A stretch of DNA of 64,000 bases from the NCBI RefSeq assembly GCF_019343105.1, contig NZ_CP073764.1:2902001-2966000 (forward strand). The letters run 5' to 3'. The notes under the pieces are model-generated. The model was not told where the DNA came from and searched no databases. It worked only from the letters and a program-made list of their open reading frames with translations. Shown piece by piece: positions 17,449 to 26,272 of this stretch. The stretch's first letter is position 1; each line of letters begins with the position of its first letter. Source of the stretch: Methylovirgula sp. HY1. Lineage in GTDB: Bacteria > Pseudomonadota > Alphaproteobacteria > Rhizobiales > Beijerinckiaceae. The position numbers were made by a program, and so were the translations under genes.

Positions 17449-18261
17449 TCAACCCAAATCCTTCGGCCCGGCGCGCAGCCTTGCGATGTCGAACCCTTCC
17501 ACATCCTGCAGCAATTCGATGAAAGCGGTGACGCCATAATCGGCGGAGGCTTCACCCTTTTCGGCGCTGGCGGCGGCGGCATTGCCCATGGCGCCGGAGG
17601 CGGAGAGATCTTGCGTCATCCAGCCAAAACCCGTCGGCCGTCCGGCCCGCAGCCAGGTAAAATCCTGTTCGAGCGCCATGCTTTCGGAAGCAAAATCCTC
17701 CGCCCTTTCGAGGCGCACGAGATCGGGGCGGAAGCTCAGCATCAAAGAGGTCTCGATATCGCCGGCATGAATGCCATGAGTGAGCTCTTCTGACGAAAAA
17801 AGCCCATCGGGATAGCCGAAGCGATGCCAGGTCGCCATCACGACGAACATCTGGAATCTGGCTCGAAGCTCATGCGCGACGCCGTCGAGCAATGCGACAT
17901 TGCCGCCATGCGAATTGATGAGCACCAATTTGCGGCAGCCGGCGCGGTGGATGCATGCGCCGATCTCTGTCAAAACACTGCTCAAGGTCGTTGCATTGAG
18001 CGACAATGTGCCGGGAAAATCGGTATGCTCGATCGATGCGCCGATCGCTTGCACTGGCAAGAAAAGCACCGGCAGGTCGGCTGGCAGCCTTTCGGCGACG
18101 CGGTCGATATAGCCCTGCATGAGAAAGTAATCGACGCCGAGCGGCAGATGCGGCCCATGCTGCTCGATCGCGGCGACAGGCAGAATCGCGACGACATCGG
18201 CCATGTCTTCCGTCTTGAAATCCGTCCAACTCATTTCGGCCCAATGGCGCGTGGGCAGCAT
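17449..18261 (-). CDS. Creatininase-family amidohydrolase
   Basis: Metal-dependent amidohydrolase of 270 residues. Metal-binding motifs are intact: AIEQHGPHLPLGVDYF (Glu, His, Asp ligands), INSHGGN, and HAGDIETS with the distal Glu. The family includes creatininase, formamide-cleaving enzymes of riboflavin/F420 synthesis and MftE. It is divergent from an NMT1/THI5-type ABC importer, 370 bases away, so a role in using an imported amide or pyrimidine-like compound is an inference. Substrate unknown. Confidence 0.88.
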   Translation of the reverse strand: MLPTRHWAEMSWTDFKTEDMADVVAILPVAAIEQHGPHLPLGVDYFLMQGYIDRVAERLPADLPVLFLPVQAIGASIEHTDFPGTLSLNATTLSSVLTEIGACIHRAGCRKLVLINSHGGNVALLDGVAHELRARFQMFVVMATWHRFGYPDGLFSSEELTHGIHAGDIETSLMLSFRPDLVRLERAEDFASESMALEQDFTWLRAGRPTGFGWMTQDLSASGAMGNAAAASAEKGEASADYGVTAFIELLQDVEGFDIARLRAGPKDLG

Positions 18262-18631
18262 GGCAGATCATCTTTCTTGGTCTTTACGGCGCGGGCGGCC
18301 TTGGCCCACCAAACTAACGTATTTTGTCGGCGTCTGGAAATTGCTTCCTGCGCGAGGCCGCGATGCCGGGATTCGTCCGGCGTGGCGCTTGCTTGAGTAA
18401 GCCGCTATTTCAGGAGCGAGACACGTGCCGGAGTCGCACCTGTCTTGCGGCATTGCTCCTATCACGGCAGCGCGACGTGGGCCGCACACAGCTTTGTCGA
18501 TTTGTGGAGGCCAATGGCCATTTTCGGGAACAGTTCGTCTTTTATGGTCTAGACCAATCTGCCGGACGGGTTTGCGCCGGGCGCAAAAAGCTGGACGCGT
18601 GGAGCTGCGGCGAGAGGGGGCAAAAGCGCTG
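18262..18631. other. Divergent control region between amidohydrolase and ABC operon
   Basis: 370 bases. I looked for a TPP-type riboswitch because the importer is NMT1/THI5-like, and did not see its conserved core. A short palindrome GGTCTAGACC lies near 18546. No promoter is assigned with confidence. Confidence 0.4.
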
Positions 18632-19705
18632 ATGATATATACGAAAGCAAGACGGCTGGACCTCATGCCGCGGTTTTCCATTCTTGGGCTGCCCCTGGCG
18701 CGCTTCGCCCTATCGCTTTTTCTCGTCGCGACCGCTGTCATAGGGCTGAGCCTGCCCGCTGCCGCTGTCGATCGCGTGACTTTCGCCACCAATTGGCGGG
18801 CCGAGGCGGAGCATGGCGGCTTCTACCAGGCAGTGGCCGATGGAACCTATGCCAAATACGGCCTCGACGTGGCGATCCTGCAAGGCGGCCCACAAAGCAA
18901 CAATCGGCTTTTGCTCGCGGCGGGCCGGATCGATTTCGACATGGGCGGCAATATGATCCAAGCTTTCGACGCGGTTGCGCAGAATGTGCCGATCGTCGCC
19001 GTTGCTGCGATCTTTCAGAAGGATCCATTCATCCTGATGTCGCACCCAGGTGTCGGCCTCGATGACTTCAAGGACCTGCGCAAGGCGACGACCTATTACG
19101 TCGGCTCGGATGCGCTCGTCTCCGTCTTCCAATGGCTGCATCGTGCCTATGGTTTCTCGGCCGATCGGGTGACGCCCTATACATTCAATTCGGCTCCCTT
19201 TATTGCCGATAAGACGTCGATCCAGGAGGGCTATGTAACCTCCGAGCCTTTCGCGATCGAAAAGCAGGGCGGGTTCAAGCCGAATGTGTTTCTCGCCGCC
19301 GATCATGGCTATCAATCCTATTCGACGACCATCGAGGCGCGCCGCGACCTGATTGCCAAGAACCCCGATCTCGTGCAGCGCTTCGTCACCGCCTCGATCA
19401 TTGGTTGGTATCATTACCTCTATGGTGACAATGCCGCCGCAAATGCGCTCATCGAAAAAGACAATCCCGACATGACCGATGCACAGATCGCCTATTCCGT
19501 CGCGGCAATGAAGGTGCATGGCATCGTTGATTCGGGCGATGCCGAAAAGCTCGGCATAGGTGCGATGACGGATCAGCGGATGCGGGCCTTCTTCGATCAA
19601 ATGGTTGAAGCCGGCCTGTTCAAAAAGGGTCTCGATTATCGCCGCGCCTATGTGACGAAATTCGTCGATCATGGCGTCGGGCTCGATCTGCGGCCTAAGC
19701 GATGA
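18632..19705 (+). CDS. ABC transporter substrate-binding protein, NMT1/THI5-like
   Basis: Periplasmic binding protein of about 357 residues. ATG 18632 follows GAGAGGGGG at suitable spacing; the signal peptide runs ARFALSLFLVATAVIGLSLPAAA. The mature part opens DRVTFATNWRAEAEHGGFYQAVADGTYAKYGLDVAILQGG, the NMT1/SsuA signature, and continues AGRIDFDMGGNMIQAF. The family binds thiamine-precursor pyrimidines, sulfonates, nitrate or related small molecules; the ligand here is not determined. It is followed by its ATPase and permease. Confidence 0.88.
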   Translation: MIYTKARRLDLMPRFSILGLPLARFALSLFLVATAVIGLSLPAAAVDRVTFATNWRAEAEHGGFYQAVADGTYAKYGLDVAILQGGPQSNNRLLLAAGRIDFDMGGNMIQAFDAVAQNVPIVAVAAIFQKDPFILMSHPGVGLDDFKDLRKATTYYVGSDALVSVFQWLHRAYGFSADRVTPYTFNSAPFIADKTSIQEGYVTSEPFAIEKQGGFKPNVFLAADHGYQSYSTTIEARRDLIAKNPDLVQRFVTASIIGWYHYLYGDNAAANALIEKDNPDMTDAQIAYSVAAMKVHGIVDSGDAEKLGIGAMTDQRMRAFFDQMVEAGLFKKGLDYRRAYVTKFVDHGVGLDLRPKR

Positions 19706-19738
19706 GCGTTCGGATCGGCTGCGGCGGATGAGGCAGGC

Positions 19739-20524
19739 ATGACGAAAGCGCTCATATCGCTCCATGATGTCGGCAAGCGCTATAAAAACGGCACGGTCGC
19801 CCTCGCCAATTTCGAGCTTGTCGTTCGTGCCGGCGAGTTCTTGACGCTTCTCGGTCCATCCGGCTGCGGCAAGTCGACGGCCTTGCGTCTCATGGCGGGT
19901 CTCGAAAAACCCAGCTCCGGGCGCGTGGAGCGCGGCCTGCCGAGCAAGGCCGGCAGCATCGGCTTCGTTTTTCAAGAGCCGACTTTAATGCCTTGGGCGC
20001 GCATCAATGAAAATGTGTTTCTGCCCTTGCGTCTGCAGGGTGTTTCGACGCGCGCGGCGCGGCTGCGCGTCGAAGAGGTCTTGGCGCTCGTCGGTCTCGA
20101 AGCTTTCGGCAAGGCCTATCCTCGCGAGCTTTCAGGCGGCATGCGCATGCGGGTGTCGATCGCGCGGGCGCTGGTGCTGCGCCCGGCTTTGCTGTTGATG
20201 GACGAACCTTTCGCGGCGCTCGATGAAATTACCCGCTTCCGTCTCAACGACGATCTCTTGCGGTTGAAGAAGGAACTGGCGACGACGATCGTTTTCGTCA
20301 CCCATTCCGTCTATGAAAGCGTCTATCTCTCGACGCAAGTGGTCGTCATGGGCGCGCAGGCGGGCCGGATCGTCGCCGAAATTCCGATTGATCCCGATCT
20401 GCCGCGCACGCCGGATCTGCGTGTGAGTGCGACCTATTTGGATATGTGCCAGCGCGCCTCGCAGGCGCTCGCGGGGGCCACGTCGAAGATGCTGCCGCAA
20501 GATGGACGCGAGAAAAGCGCATGA
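19739..20524 (+). CDS. ABC transporter ATP-binding protein (SsuB/TauB type)
   Basis: 261 residues, the energy-coupling subunit of the importer. Walker A GPSGCGKST (about residue 40), Q-loop VFQEPTLMPWARI, signature LSGGMRMRVSIARAL, Walker B LLLMDEPFAALDE, and H-loop VFVTHS are all present. The stop overlaps the permease start by 4 bases (ATGA), indicating translational coupling. Ligand specificity follows the binding protein and is unknown. Confidence 0.95.
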   Translation: MTKALISLHDVGKRYKNGTVALANFELVVRAGEFLTLLGPSGCGKSTALRLMAGLEKPSSGRVERGLPSKAGSIGFVFQEPTLMPWARINENVFLPLRLQGVSTRAARLRVEEVLALVGLEAFGKAYPRELSGGMRMRVSIARALVLRPALLLMDEPFAALDEITRFRLNDDLLRLKKELATTIVFVTHSVYESVYLSTQVVVMGAQAGRIVAEIPIDPDLPRTPDLRVSATYLDMCQRASQALAGATSKMLPQDGREKSA

Positions 20525-21309
20525 AGAGTCCGCCGCGCATTCTCGACTACTTGCCGCCGGTGGCGCTCGTCGCGGCCCTGCTTCTCGCCTGGGAGGGGAT
20601 CGTCCGCTTTGCCCATATCCCGCCCTTTATCTTGCCGGCACCAAGTCTCGTTCTGGCGACGCTGATCAGCGATCGGGTGACGCTGTTCGCTTCGCTCGTG
20701 GCGACGTTGGGGACGACATTTGCGGCGCTCTTCGCCGCTGTTGCAGGTGGGCTCGTTCTCGCTATTCTTTTTTCGCAATGGCGCTGGCTGGAGCGCGCCT
20801 TGTTGCCGATCGCCGTGACGCTTCAGGTGACGCCGATCATCGCGATCGCGCCCTTGCTGCTCATTTATCTCGCGCCGCAGACCGCGGTGCTCGTCTGTGC
20901 CTTTCTCGTCGCCTTCTTTCCGATCCTCGCCAATGCCGCCCTGGGCCTTGCCTCTGCCGAGCGCAATCTCGTCGATCTTTTCGCGCTCTACGGTGCCTCG
21001 CGCTGGCAAAGCCTGCTGTGGTTGAGGCTGCCGGCGGCTTTGCCTTATATCCTCGCCGGCGTGCGGATCGGCGGCGGCCTGGCGCTCATTGGTGCCATCG
21101 TCGGCGAGCTGGCCGCGGGAGCCTCGGGCCGAGAGACGGGCCTCGCCTTCCGCATCATCGAGGCGGGCTACAGGCTCGAAATTCCGAAAATGTTTGCCGC
21201 ACTTGCGCTGATCTCGCTTGCCGGCATCGCCATCTTCGTCCTGCTTTCGGCAGTTTCGCATCTCTTGCTCAGGCGTTGGCATGAAAGCGCGCTGGACGAT
21301 GCGAATTGA
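20521..21309 (+). CDS. ABC transporter permease (SsuC/TauC type)
   Basis: 262 residues beginning MKSPPRILDYLPPVALVAALL; the ATG overlaps the ATPase stop. About six hydrophobic helices. The cytoplasmic EAA loop reads LFALYGASRWQSLLWLRLPAALPYILAGVRIG, as in nitrate/sulfonate/taurine permeases. It completes the binding protein-ATPase-permease operon. A longer frame from 20446 is rejected because it lies wholly inside the ATPase gene. Confidence 0.95.
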   Translation: MKSPPRILDYLPPVALVAALLLAWEGIVRFAHIPPFILPAPSLVLATLISDRVTLFASLVATLGTTFAALFAAVAGGLVLAILFSQWRWLERALLPIAVTLQVTPIIAIAPLLLIYLAPQTAVLVCAFLVAFFPILANAALGLASAERNLVDLFALYGASRWQSLLWLRLPAALPYILAGVRIGGGLALIGAIVGELAAGASGRETGLAFRIIEAGYRLEIPKMFAALALISLAGIAIFVLLSAVSHLLLRRWHESALDDAN

Positions 21310-21391
21310 CGCGATCCCAGCGATGGAAAACTCTGTCAACTTTTGCCGGCTATCATTGTTCTATGCTGCCGGGGCATGTTCCTGAAAAGGC

Positions 21392-21417
21392 GAGTTTTCC
21401 GATCGGAAAACGCTCCA
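21392..21417. repeat. Truncated A-module (perfect palindrome)
   Basis: GTTTTCCGA directly joined to TCGGAAAAC (21394-21411), followed by GCTCCAG. It is the outer part of the A unit with the loop deleted. It lies upstream of the protease-inhibitor gene. Confidence 0.7.
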
Positions 21418-21471
21418 GGGCGGCGAAGGAACGGGCTCGTGGCCAGGAGCGGAACTTCACGCACGCACATC

Positions 21472-21999
21472 ATGCCGCTGATCGGCAGCGTCACGGTGCT
21501 TGCGCTTGCCGCAATTCCTATGGTCGCGGTCAGCGCCATGCCGGCTTCCACGGGCGGCGAAACCCAGATTGAAAAAAGCGGCACGTTTTTACCCGAACAG
21601 ACGACGGAGACCCAAGGCTTTGCCTCGCCCGAGAGCCGCGATCTTCCCGGTTTCGAACCGGTCCTAAATGCGGCCGCGCCATCGCCCGGATCAGCCGCGA
21701 CAAAACCCGGCGGAGTCATCGGTCGTTACATGATATTGCGCCAAGGCGGCAGGGATACGGGTTGTATGCTGATGCTCGCGGCACCGGCCAAGGGCCATAG
21801 CGGAGGCAAAGCCATTCTTGCGCCAGAGTGTCGGGATGCGGGTATCGTGATGTTTGACCCCGCCGCATGGGGTATGGCCAAGGACCGTCTCGCGCTGACG
21901 GCGCGCAAAGGTCACACGACTCATCTCATTTTGCAGCCGGACGGGACGTGGCGGAAAGATCCGACAGACGGACGGCCGCTGATTTTGAAAAAGATCTGA
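21472..21999 (+). CDS. Secreted AprI/Inh-type metalloprotease inhibitor
   Basis: 175 residues from MPLIGSVTVLALAAIPMVAVSA, a signal peptide ending near AMPA. The C-terminal domain has the Inh pattern: GRYMILRQGGRDTGCMLMLA, then LAPECRDAG (the two cysteines that form the Inh disulfide), then PAAWGMAKDRLALTARKGHTTHLIL. Inh proteins block serralysin-type metalloproteases in the periplasm. No such protease is in the window. The linker between signal and domain (about 50 residues) is low complexity. ATG 21472 is preferred to 21343, which would bury the signal peptide. Confidence 0.75.
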   Translation: MPLIGSVTVLALAAIPMVAVSAMPASTGGETQIEKSGTFLPEQTTETQGFASPESRDLPGFEPVLNAAAPSPGSAATKPGGVIGRYMILRQGGRDTGCMLMLAAPAKGHSGGKAILAPECRDAGIVMFDPAAWGMAKDRLALTARKGHTTHLILQPDGTWRKDPTDGRPLILKKI

Positions 22000-22074
22000 G
22001 GCAAGGGTCGGGCTCTGCCGAGGTCGCAGACCAAATCGAGCGGCAGGGGGGGCGGATCGAAATGGCCGCCCGCT

Positions 22075-22110
22075 TGCCTCCGGCTCCCCTTGCGAGGGGA
22101 GGGGAGGCCG
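22075..22110. terminator. Convergent terminator-like GC hairpin
   Basis: CTCCCC (22084-22089) and GGGGAG (22096-22101) around TTGCGA, extended by flanking GCCTCC / GGAGGC. It lies between the stops of the inhibitor gene and the DUF1150 gene, so it can serve both strands. The sequence resembles the CTCTCCCC-type hairpin at 31441. Confidence 0.55.
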
Positions 22111-22126
22111 AGCGGGGTCGTGTGGA

Positions 22127-22393
22127 TTAGTGGACGCTGAGCGTCACCAGTTCATTGGCATAGGCATTGGCGAGCGCCGCGTCGCGCGTATCGGTGACGA
22201 CGAGCGGAGTGCCGTCGGCTGCCAGCAAAGCGAAGAGCTGCATGCCTGGCTTGACCGGAGGCGCTTGCGGGAAGAGCCGCGACACGTCTTCCGACCGGAT
22301 TTCGCGCAGATAGGCGAGCGAACCGCCGCCCAGATGGGCGAACTGCTCTTCGCTATAGGGCGTTGAAGTGGTTGTTTTAATTTCATTCAACAT
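22127..22393 (-). CDS. DUF1150 family protein
   Basis: 88 residues from MLNEIKTTTSTPYSEEQFAHLGGGSLAYLREI, the DUF1150 signature, continuing to PGMQLFALLAADGTPLVVTDTRDAA. The start is set by AAGGAGAT 5 bases upstream. It lies 49 bases downstream of the hsp20 gene on the same strand; this pairing is typical of alphaproteobacteria. Function unknown, but co-expression with a small heat-shock protein suggests a proteostasis role. Confidence 0.9.
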   Translation of the reverse strand: MLNEIKTTTSTPYSEEQFAHLGGGSLAYLREIRSEDVSRLFPQAPPVKPGMQLFALLAADGTPLVVTDTRDAALANAYANELVTLSVH

Positions 22394-22442
22394 GATCATC
22401 TCCTTCTGCGGTCCTTGGTGGCCCCGCATGGGTGCGCACGTC

Positions 22443-22871
22443 TCAGTCGCGCACGACGATATCGATCTTCTTCACCATCCGTTCCGGCTCTGGACGCACC
22501 AGATCCACCGAAAGCAGACCATTTTGCAGATCGGCGCCGGCGACCTGCATGCCCTCCGCGAGCAAGAACACGCGCTGGAATTGGCGCGCCGCGATACCGC
22601 GATGGATGTAATGGCGCTCCTTGTCGTCCTGCTGCCGGCCGCGGATGACCAACTGGCCTTCCTCGACCGTGACCTCGAGCTGCTCGCCCAGGAATCCGGC
22701 GACGGCCAAGGTAATCCGAAGCCTTTCGGCGCGTCCGTCGCTCTTGGGGATCCGCTCTATGTTATAGGGTGGATAGCCGTCCGAAGCGGTCCGGGTGACC
22801 CTCTCGATTGCCCGTTCGATTTCGTCGAAGCCGAGCAGAAAGGGCGAGTTGGGCGGTGACATTCGTGACAT
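22443..22871 (-). CDS. Hsp20 family small heat-shock protein
   Basis: ATP-independent holdase of 142 residues that binds unfolding proteins. The alpha-crystallin domain is evident: [65 protein letters not shown], and [16 protein letters not shown]. The N-terminus [22 protein letters not shown] is of the rhizobial type. ATGs at 22871 and 22862 are both possible. The 5' leader may fold over the start region (see the regulatory entry). Confidence 0.93.
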   Translation of the reverse strand: MSRMSPPNSPFLLGFDEIERAIERVTRTASDGYPPYNIERIPKSDGRAERLRITLAVAGFLGEQLEVTVEEGQLVIRGRQQDDKERHYIHRGIAARQFQRVFLLAEGMQVAGADLQNGLLSVDLVRPEPERMVKKIDIVVRD

Positions 22872-22912
22872 CAGCGAAGCCCCCAGATGTTCTTGGCAAG
22901 CCTTCGTTATTT
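22872..22912 (-). promoter_or_regulatory. Possible RNA thermometer in the hsp20 leader
   Basis: On the minus strand the bases just before the hsp20 ATG read CGAAGGCTTGCC, a loop, then GGGGGCTTCG. CGAAG pairs with CTTCG and GCC pairs with the G-run that would serve as the ribosome-binding site. Rhizobial small heat-shock genes are often controlled by ROSE thermometers that mask this site. The classic multi-hairpin ROSE layout is not obvious, so this is a weak candidate. Confidence 0.3.
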
Positions 22913-23300
22913 TCTCGGCGAGCCATCATTTGGGAAGCCCCGGATACGGCAGCTTCCTAAGCGTTGGTCGACGTGTTCAGCTCAAAACTCAGAAAGCCTC
23001 AACACAGATGTGAATATGGAGATTCCGGGGCACCGTTCAAGGGTCCCGCGGCTCGGCCGAAGCGCTGGTCGCAGCAGGCCGGCGCGCCCAGCGGCTCATG
23101 CGCTGGGAGGTGTCGACGGCGCTTCGGAGATTTTTGCGCTTTCGCCGCGCATTGGCCGGGCTTTCGCTGGACAATTTGGTGCGCCTCTGCTATGCGGACA
23201 GGCTTGGAGTGGGTGCCTATTTGGCGCCCCTTTTTCATCCCCGACAATCCGTCCGATGACGCCCGCGAGTGGCGACTTGGCCCACGATAAGGAATGCTGC
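22913..23300. other. Intergenic region upstream of hsp20 and rpsU
   Basis: No convincing gene. This divergent region should carry both promoters. Plus-strand open frames here run in frame into rpsU but look unlike coding sequence of any family I know. Confidence 0.4.
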
Positions 23301-23540
23301 GTGCAAGTTCTGGTTCGCGATAATAATATCGACCAAGCCCTCAAGGCGCTGAAGAAGAAGATGCAGCGCGAGGGCATTTTCCGCGAGATGAAGCTGCGCG
23401 GACATTATGAAAAGCCTTCCGAGAAGCGCGCCCGCGAAAAGGCGGAAGCTGTGCGCCGCGCCCGCAAACTCGCGCGCAAGAAGCTGCAGCGCGAGGGTCT
23501 TTTGCCGATGAAGCCCAAGCCGATCATGGGCGCCCGCTGA
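23301..23540 (+). CDS. rpsU: 30S ribosomal protein S21
   Basis: Small-subunit ribosomal protein, 79 residues. The GTG start at 23301 is set by the family N-terminus (M)[20 protein letters not shown] and by AAGGA 8-12 bases upstream. The rest ([40 protein letters not shown]) is typical of alphaproteobacterial S21. A much longer in-frame extension from 22887 is not supported. Confidence 0.97.
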   Translation: MQVLVRDNNIDQALKALKKKMQREGIFREMKLRGHYEKPSEKRAREKAEAVRRARKLARKKLQREGLLPMKPKPIMGAR

Positions 23541-23942
23541 GGGATGTCGTGATTTCGCGCGCGTTCGGCTCGATCCGGCGCCCGGACAATTTCTTCGGAC
23601 GCCATTAATTCTGCCAAACAACCTTGTTTTTCCCTAAGAAAAACATAGCGGCTGCGATTTGAAGAGGGCCTCGAAACAAGCTGTCGCAATCTTGCCGGAT
23701 TGTCGAGGCCTAAGAGGTCATTCGCGGCAAGCGCCGCACTCAGAGCCGATCACAGATCGATGCCGATGGCGCGGACTATCGTCGCTCGGGATCGGGCAAA
23801 TCGGGTCACAATTTAGATGTAGAGTGTTTTCAGGTGCCGCGCGCATCGGCGGGTCGAAAAAGGCTCTTCTGCGTTCGAAACGTGCGGGCTATCGGGCCCT
23901 TTCCTGCCGGCGGCGGAAGGGCAATCTGCGACGGGAAATTTG
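23541..23942. other. Intergenic region with no recognised feature
   Basis: 402 bases between rpsU and the TPR lipoprotein. The stretch TTGTTTTTCCCTAAGAAAAACA (about 23624-23645) contains a short inverted repeat, TTTTTC / GAAAAA, that could be the rpsU terminator. Nothing else is recognised. Confidence 0.4.
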
Positions 23943-24788
23943 ATGACCCGATCTCACTGCGGTTTAGCTATAGCTGCCGCCACCCTCGGTGCGCTCGGCC
24001 TCGCCGGCTGCGAGAGCATGAACAATATTGGCGCGCGCGGAACGGGGGTGGCGGAAGTCGCCAATGAGAGCCCGCAGGCCGCCTCCGCCAATCTTGATTC
24101 GCTCACTCAAGTCGTGGAGCGCAATCCGAACAGCGCCGAGGCCTATAATACGCGCGGCATCGCCTATGCCCGCATCGGCCGTTTCCAGGATGCGATCGCC
24201 GACTTCACCCAGGCGATCAAGCTCAATCCCAATGATGCTGCTTCGCTGACAAATCGCGCGCTCGCCTATCGGCAGATCAATCAGAATGATGCGGCCCTCG
24301 CCGATTTCAACCGCGCGATCTCGGTCAATCCGAACCATGCACCGGCCTATCTCGGCCGTGCCAATCTTTTGCGCCAGCAGGGGCATCTCGAGCAGGCGCG
24401 AGCCGATCTCAACCAAGCGATTCGGCTCAATCCAGAAAACGCGGAGGCCTTCCACGCCCTTGGCTTGATCGACCAACGTGAAGGCAATCAATCGCAGGCG
24501 ATTACGGATTTTGGCAATGCGATCGATCGTAATCCGTTCGTCGGTGCGCCTTATCAAGCGCGTGGTCAAAGCTACATCGCGATCGGCCAGCCCGCTAAGG
24601 CGATCGAGGATTTCAACGCGGCGCTCAATGTGAATAATAAGAATGCCGATGCCTGGGCGGGGCTTGGTCTCGCCTATGAGCGGAGCGGCAACCGCGCCAA
24701 GGCGATGGAGTCCTATCAGCACGCTCTGGCTTTTGATCCGAGCAATAAACTCGCGCAGGAAGGCCTGGCGCGGATGGGACGCGCGTAG
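23943..24788 (+). CDS. TPR-repeat lipoprotein
   Basis: 281 residues. The signal peptide ends in a lipobox (LGALGLAGC), so the mature protein is probably lipid-anchored in the envelope. From about residue 50 it carries six to seven tetratricopeptide repeats, e.g. AEAYNTRGIAYARIGRFQDAIADFTQAIKLNPND, repeated about every 34 residues to the end. It resembles NlpI-like and other alphaproteobacterial TPR lipoproteins that scaffold envelope enzymes. The ATG at 23943 is preceded in frame by a TTG. Its partner is unknown. Confidence 0.88.
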   Translation: MTRSHCGLAIAAATLGALGLAGCESMNNIGARGTGVAEVANESPQAASANLDSLTQVVERNPNSAEAYNTRGIAYARIGRFQDAIADFTQAIKLNPNDAASLTNRALAYRQINQNDAALADFNRAISVNPNHAPAYLGRANLLRQQGHLEQARADLNQAIRLNPENAEAFHALGLIDQREGNQSQAITDFGNAIDRNPFVGAPYQARGQSYIAIGQPAKAIEDFNAALNVNNKNADAWAGLGLAYERSGNRAKAMESYQHALAFDPSNKLAQEGLARMGRA

Positions 24789-24873
24789 GACATGTTCCGA
24801 CCGGATGCAGTTATCCGGTCAGCAAGAACATGCTCCTCGATCGGGTGAGTCCACCCGATCGCAAAACGCTCTA
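24789..24873. repeat. Double A-type palindromic repeat overlapping the pntB stop
   Basis: Two palindromes in tandem. The first runs ACATGTTCCGACCGGAT, loop, ATCCGGTCAGCAAGAACATG. The second is GATCGGGTG, loop, CACCCGATCGCAAAACGCTC. The element ends in CTAG, whose CTA is the complement of the pntB stop codon, so the repeat supplies the 3' end of pntB and lies between convergent genes. Confidence 0.85.
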
Positions 24874-26268
24874 GTCCAGCGCCTTCAAAATGCTCTCGAC
24901 CATCTTCTTGGCGTCGCCGAAGAGCATCATCGTATTGTTCTTGAAGAACAGCTCGTTCTCGACGCCGGCATAGCCAGACCCCATGCCGCGCTTGATGAAG
25001 AGCACGGTCTTCGCCTTCTCGACATCGAGGATCGGCATGCCATAGATCGGCGAAGTCTTGTCTGTCTTCGCGGCCGGATTGGTCACGTCGTTGGCGCCGA
25101 TGACGAAGGCGACATCCGCCTGGGCGAATTCCGCATTGATGTCTTCGAGCTCGAAGACTTCGTCATATGGCACATTGGCTTCGGCGAGCAGCACGTTCAT
25201 ATGGCCGGGCATGCGGCCGGCGACAGGGTGGATCGCATATTTGACGTCGACGCCTCTCGCCTTCAGCTGGTCCGCCATTTCGCGCAAGGCATGCTGCGCT
25301 TGGGCGACCGCCATGCCATAGCCCGGCACGATGATGACCTTCGAGGCATTCTCCATGATGAAGGCGGCATCTTCCGCCGAGCCTTGTTTGACCGGACGTG
25401 TTTCGACCGCGCCGCCCGCCGCGGCCGTCTCGCCGCCGAAGCCGCCGAGAATGACCGAGATGAAGGAGCGGTTCATCCCCTTGCACATGATGTAGGAAAG
25501 AATCGCGCCGGACGAGCCGACAAGCGCGCCGGTGATGATGAGCGCGAGATTGCCGAGGGTGAAGCCGATGCCCGCCGCTGCCCAACCTGAATAGGAGTTG
25601 AGCATCGAGACGACGACCGGCATGTCGGCGCCGCCGATCGGAACGATGATGAGCACACCGAGCGCGAAGGCGAGCGCGGCGATCACCCAGAACAGCACGG
25701 CGCTCTGGCTGATGACGAACACCACCACCGTCAAAATGAGGAGCAGCGCGAGGCCGCCATTGATCGCATGGCGCTGCGGCAGCAGAATCGGCTTGCCGGA
25801 CATGCGCCCGTCAAGCTTCAAAAAGGCGATGACCGAGCCGGTGAATGTGATGGCGCCGATCGCGACGCCGATCGACATTTCAATGAGGCTTTGGCCATGG
25901 ATCGCGCCGGGCGTGCCGATGCCGAAAGCCTCCGGCGCATAGAGCGCGCCGGCCGCGACGAACACGGCGGCGAGGCCGACGAGCGCGTGGAAGGAGGCGA
26001 CGAGCTGCGGCATCGCCGTCATCTGCACGGTGCGGGCGCGCCAGGCGCCGATGCCACCGCCGATGGCGATGCCGAGAACCACAAGGCCCCAGGCACCGAG
26101 GCCGGCGGGACGCTGATAGGCCAGCGTGGTGACGATCGCGATCGCCATGCCGACCATGCCGAAGGAATTGCCGCGTCGTGACGTCGCTGGCGACGACAGA
26201 CCGCGCAGCGCGAGTATGAACAGAATACCGGCGACGAGATAGAGCAGGGCCGCGAGACTGGCATTCAT
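24871..26268 (-). CDS. pntB: NAD(P) transhydrogenase subunit beta
   Basis: Membrane subunit that binds NADP(H) and couples hydride transfer to proton translocation. 465 residues from MNASLAALLYLVAGILFILALRG; an upstream ATG at 26325 would begin inside pntAB. About nine hydrophobic helices are followed by domain III with GYGMAVAQAQHALREM, HPVAGRMPGHMNVLLAEA, VIGANDVTNPAA and KRGMGSGYAG, all NADP-binding signatures. It lies 4 bases after pntAB. The stop codon lies inside a palindromic repeat. Confidence 0.96.
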   Translation of the reverse strand: MNASLAALLYLVAGILFILALRGLSSPATSRRGNSFGMVGMAIAIVTTLAYQRPAGLGAWGLVVLGIAIGGGIGAWRARTVQMTAMPQLVASFHALVGLAAVFVAAGALYAPEAFGIGTPGAIHGQSLIEMSIGVAIGAITFTGSVIAFLKLDGRMSGKPILLPQRHAINGGLALLLILTVVVFVISQSAVLFWVIAALAFALGVLIIVPIGGADMPVVVSMLNSYSGWAAAGIGFTLGNLALIITGALVGSSGAILSYIMCKGMNRSFISVILGGFGGETAAAGGAVETRPVKQGSAEDAAFIMENASKVIIVPGYGMAVAQAQHALREMADQLKARGVDVKYAIHPVAGRMPGHMNVLLAEANVPYDEVFELEDINAEFAQADVAFVIGANDVTNPAAKTDKTSPIYGMPILDVEKAKTVLFIKRGMGSGYAGVENELFFKNNTMMLFGDAKKMVESILKALD

Positions 26269-26272
26269 CGGC

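Noticed and set aside
18262-18631. TPP riboswitch before the NMT1/THI5-like operon
   Set aside because: The conserved CTGAGA and ACCTGA cores of a TPP riboswitch are not visible.
18710-19975. 421-codon minus-strand open frame
   Set aside because: Antisense to the ABC binding-protein and ATPase genes, whose motifs are clear.
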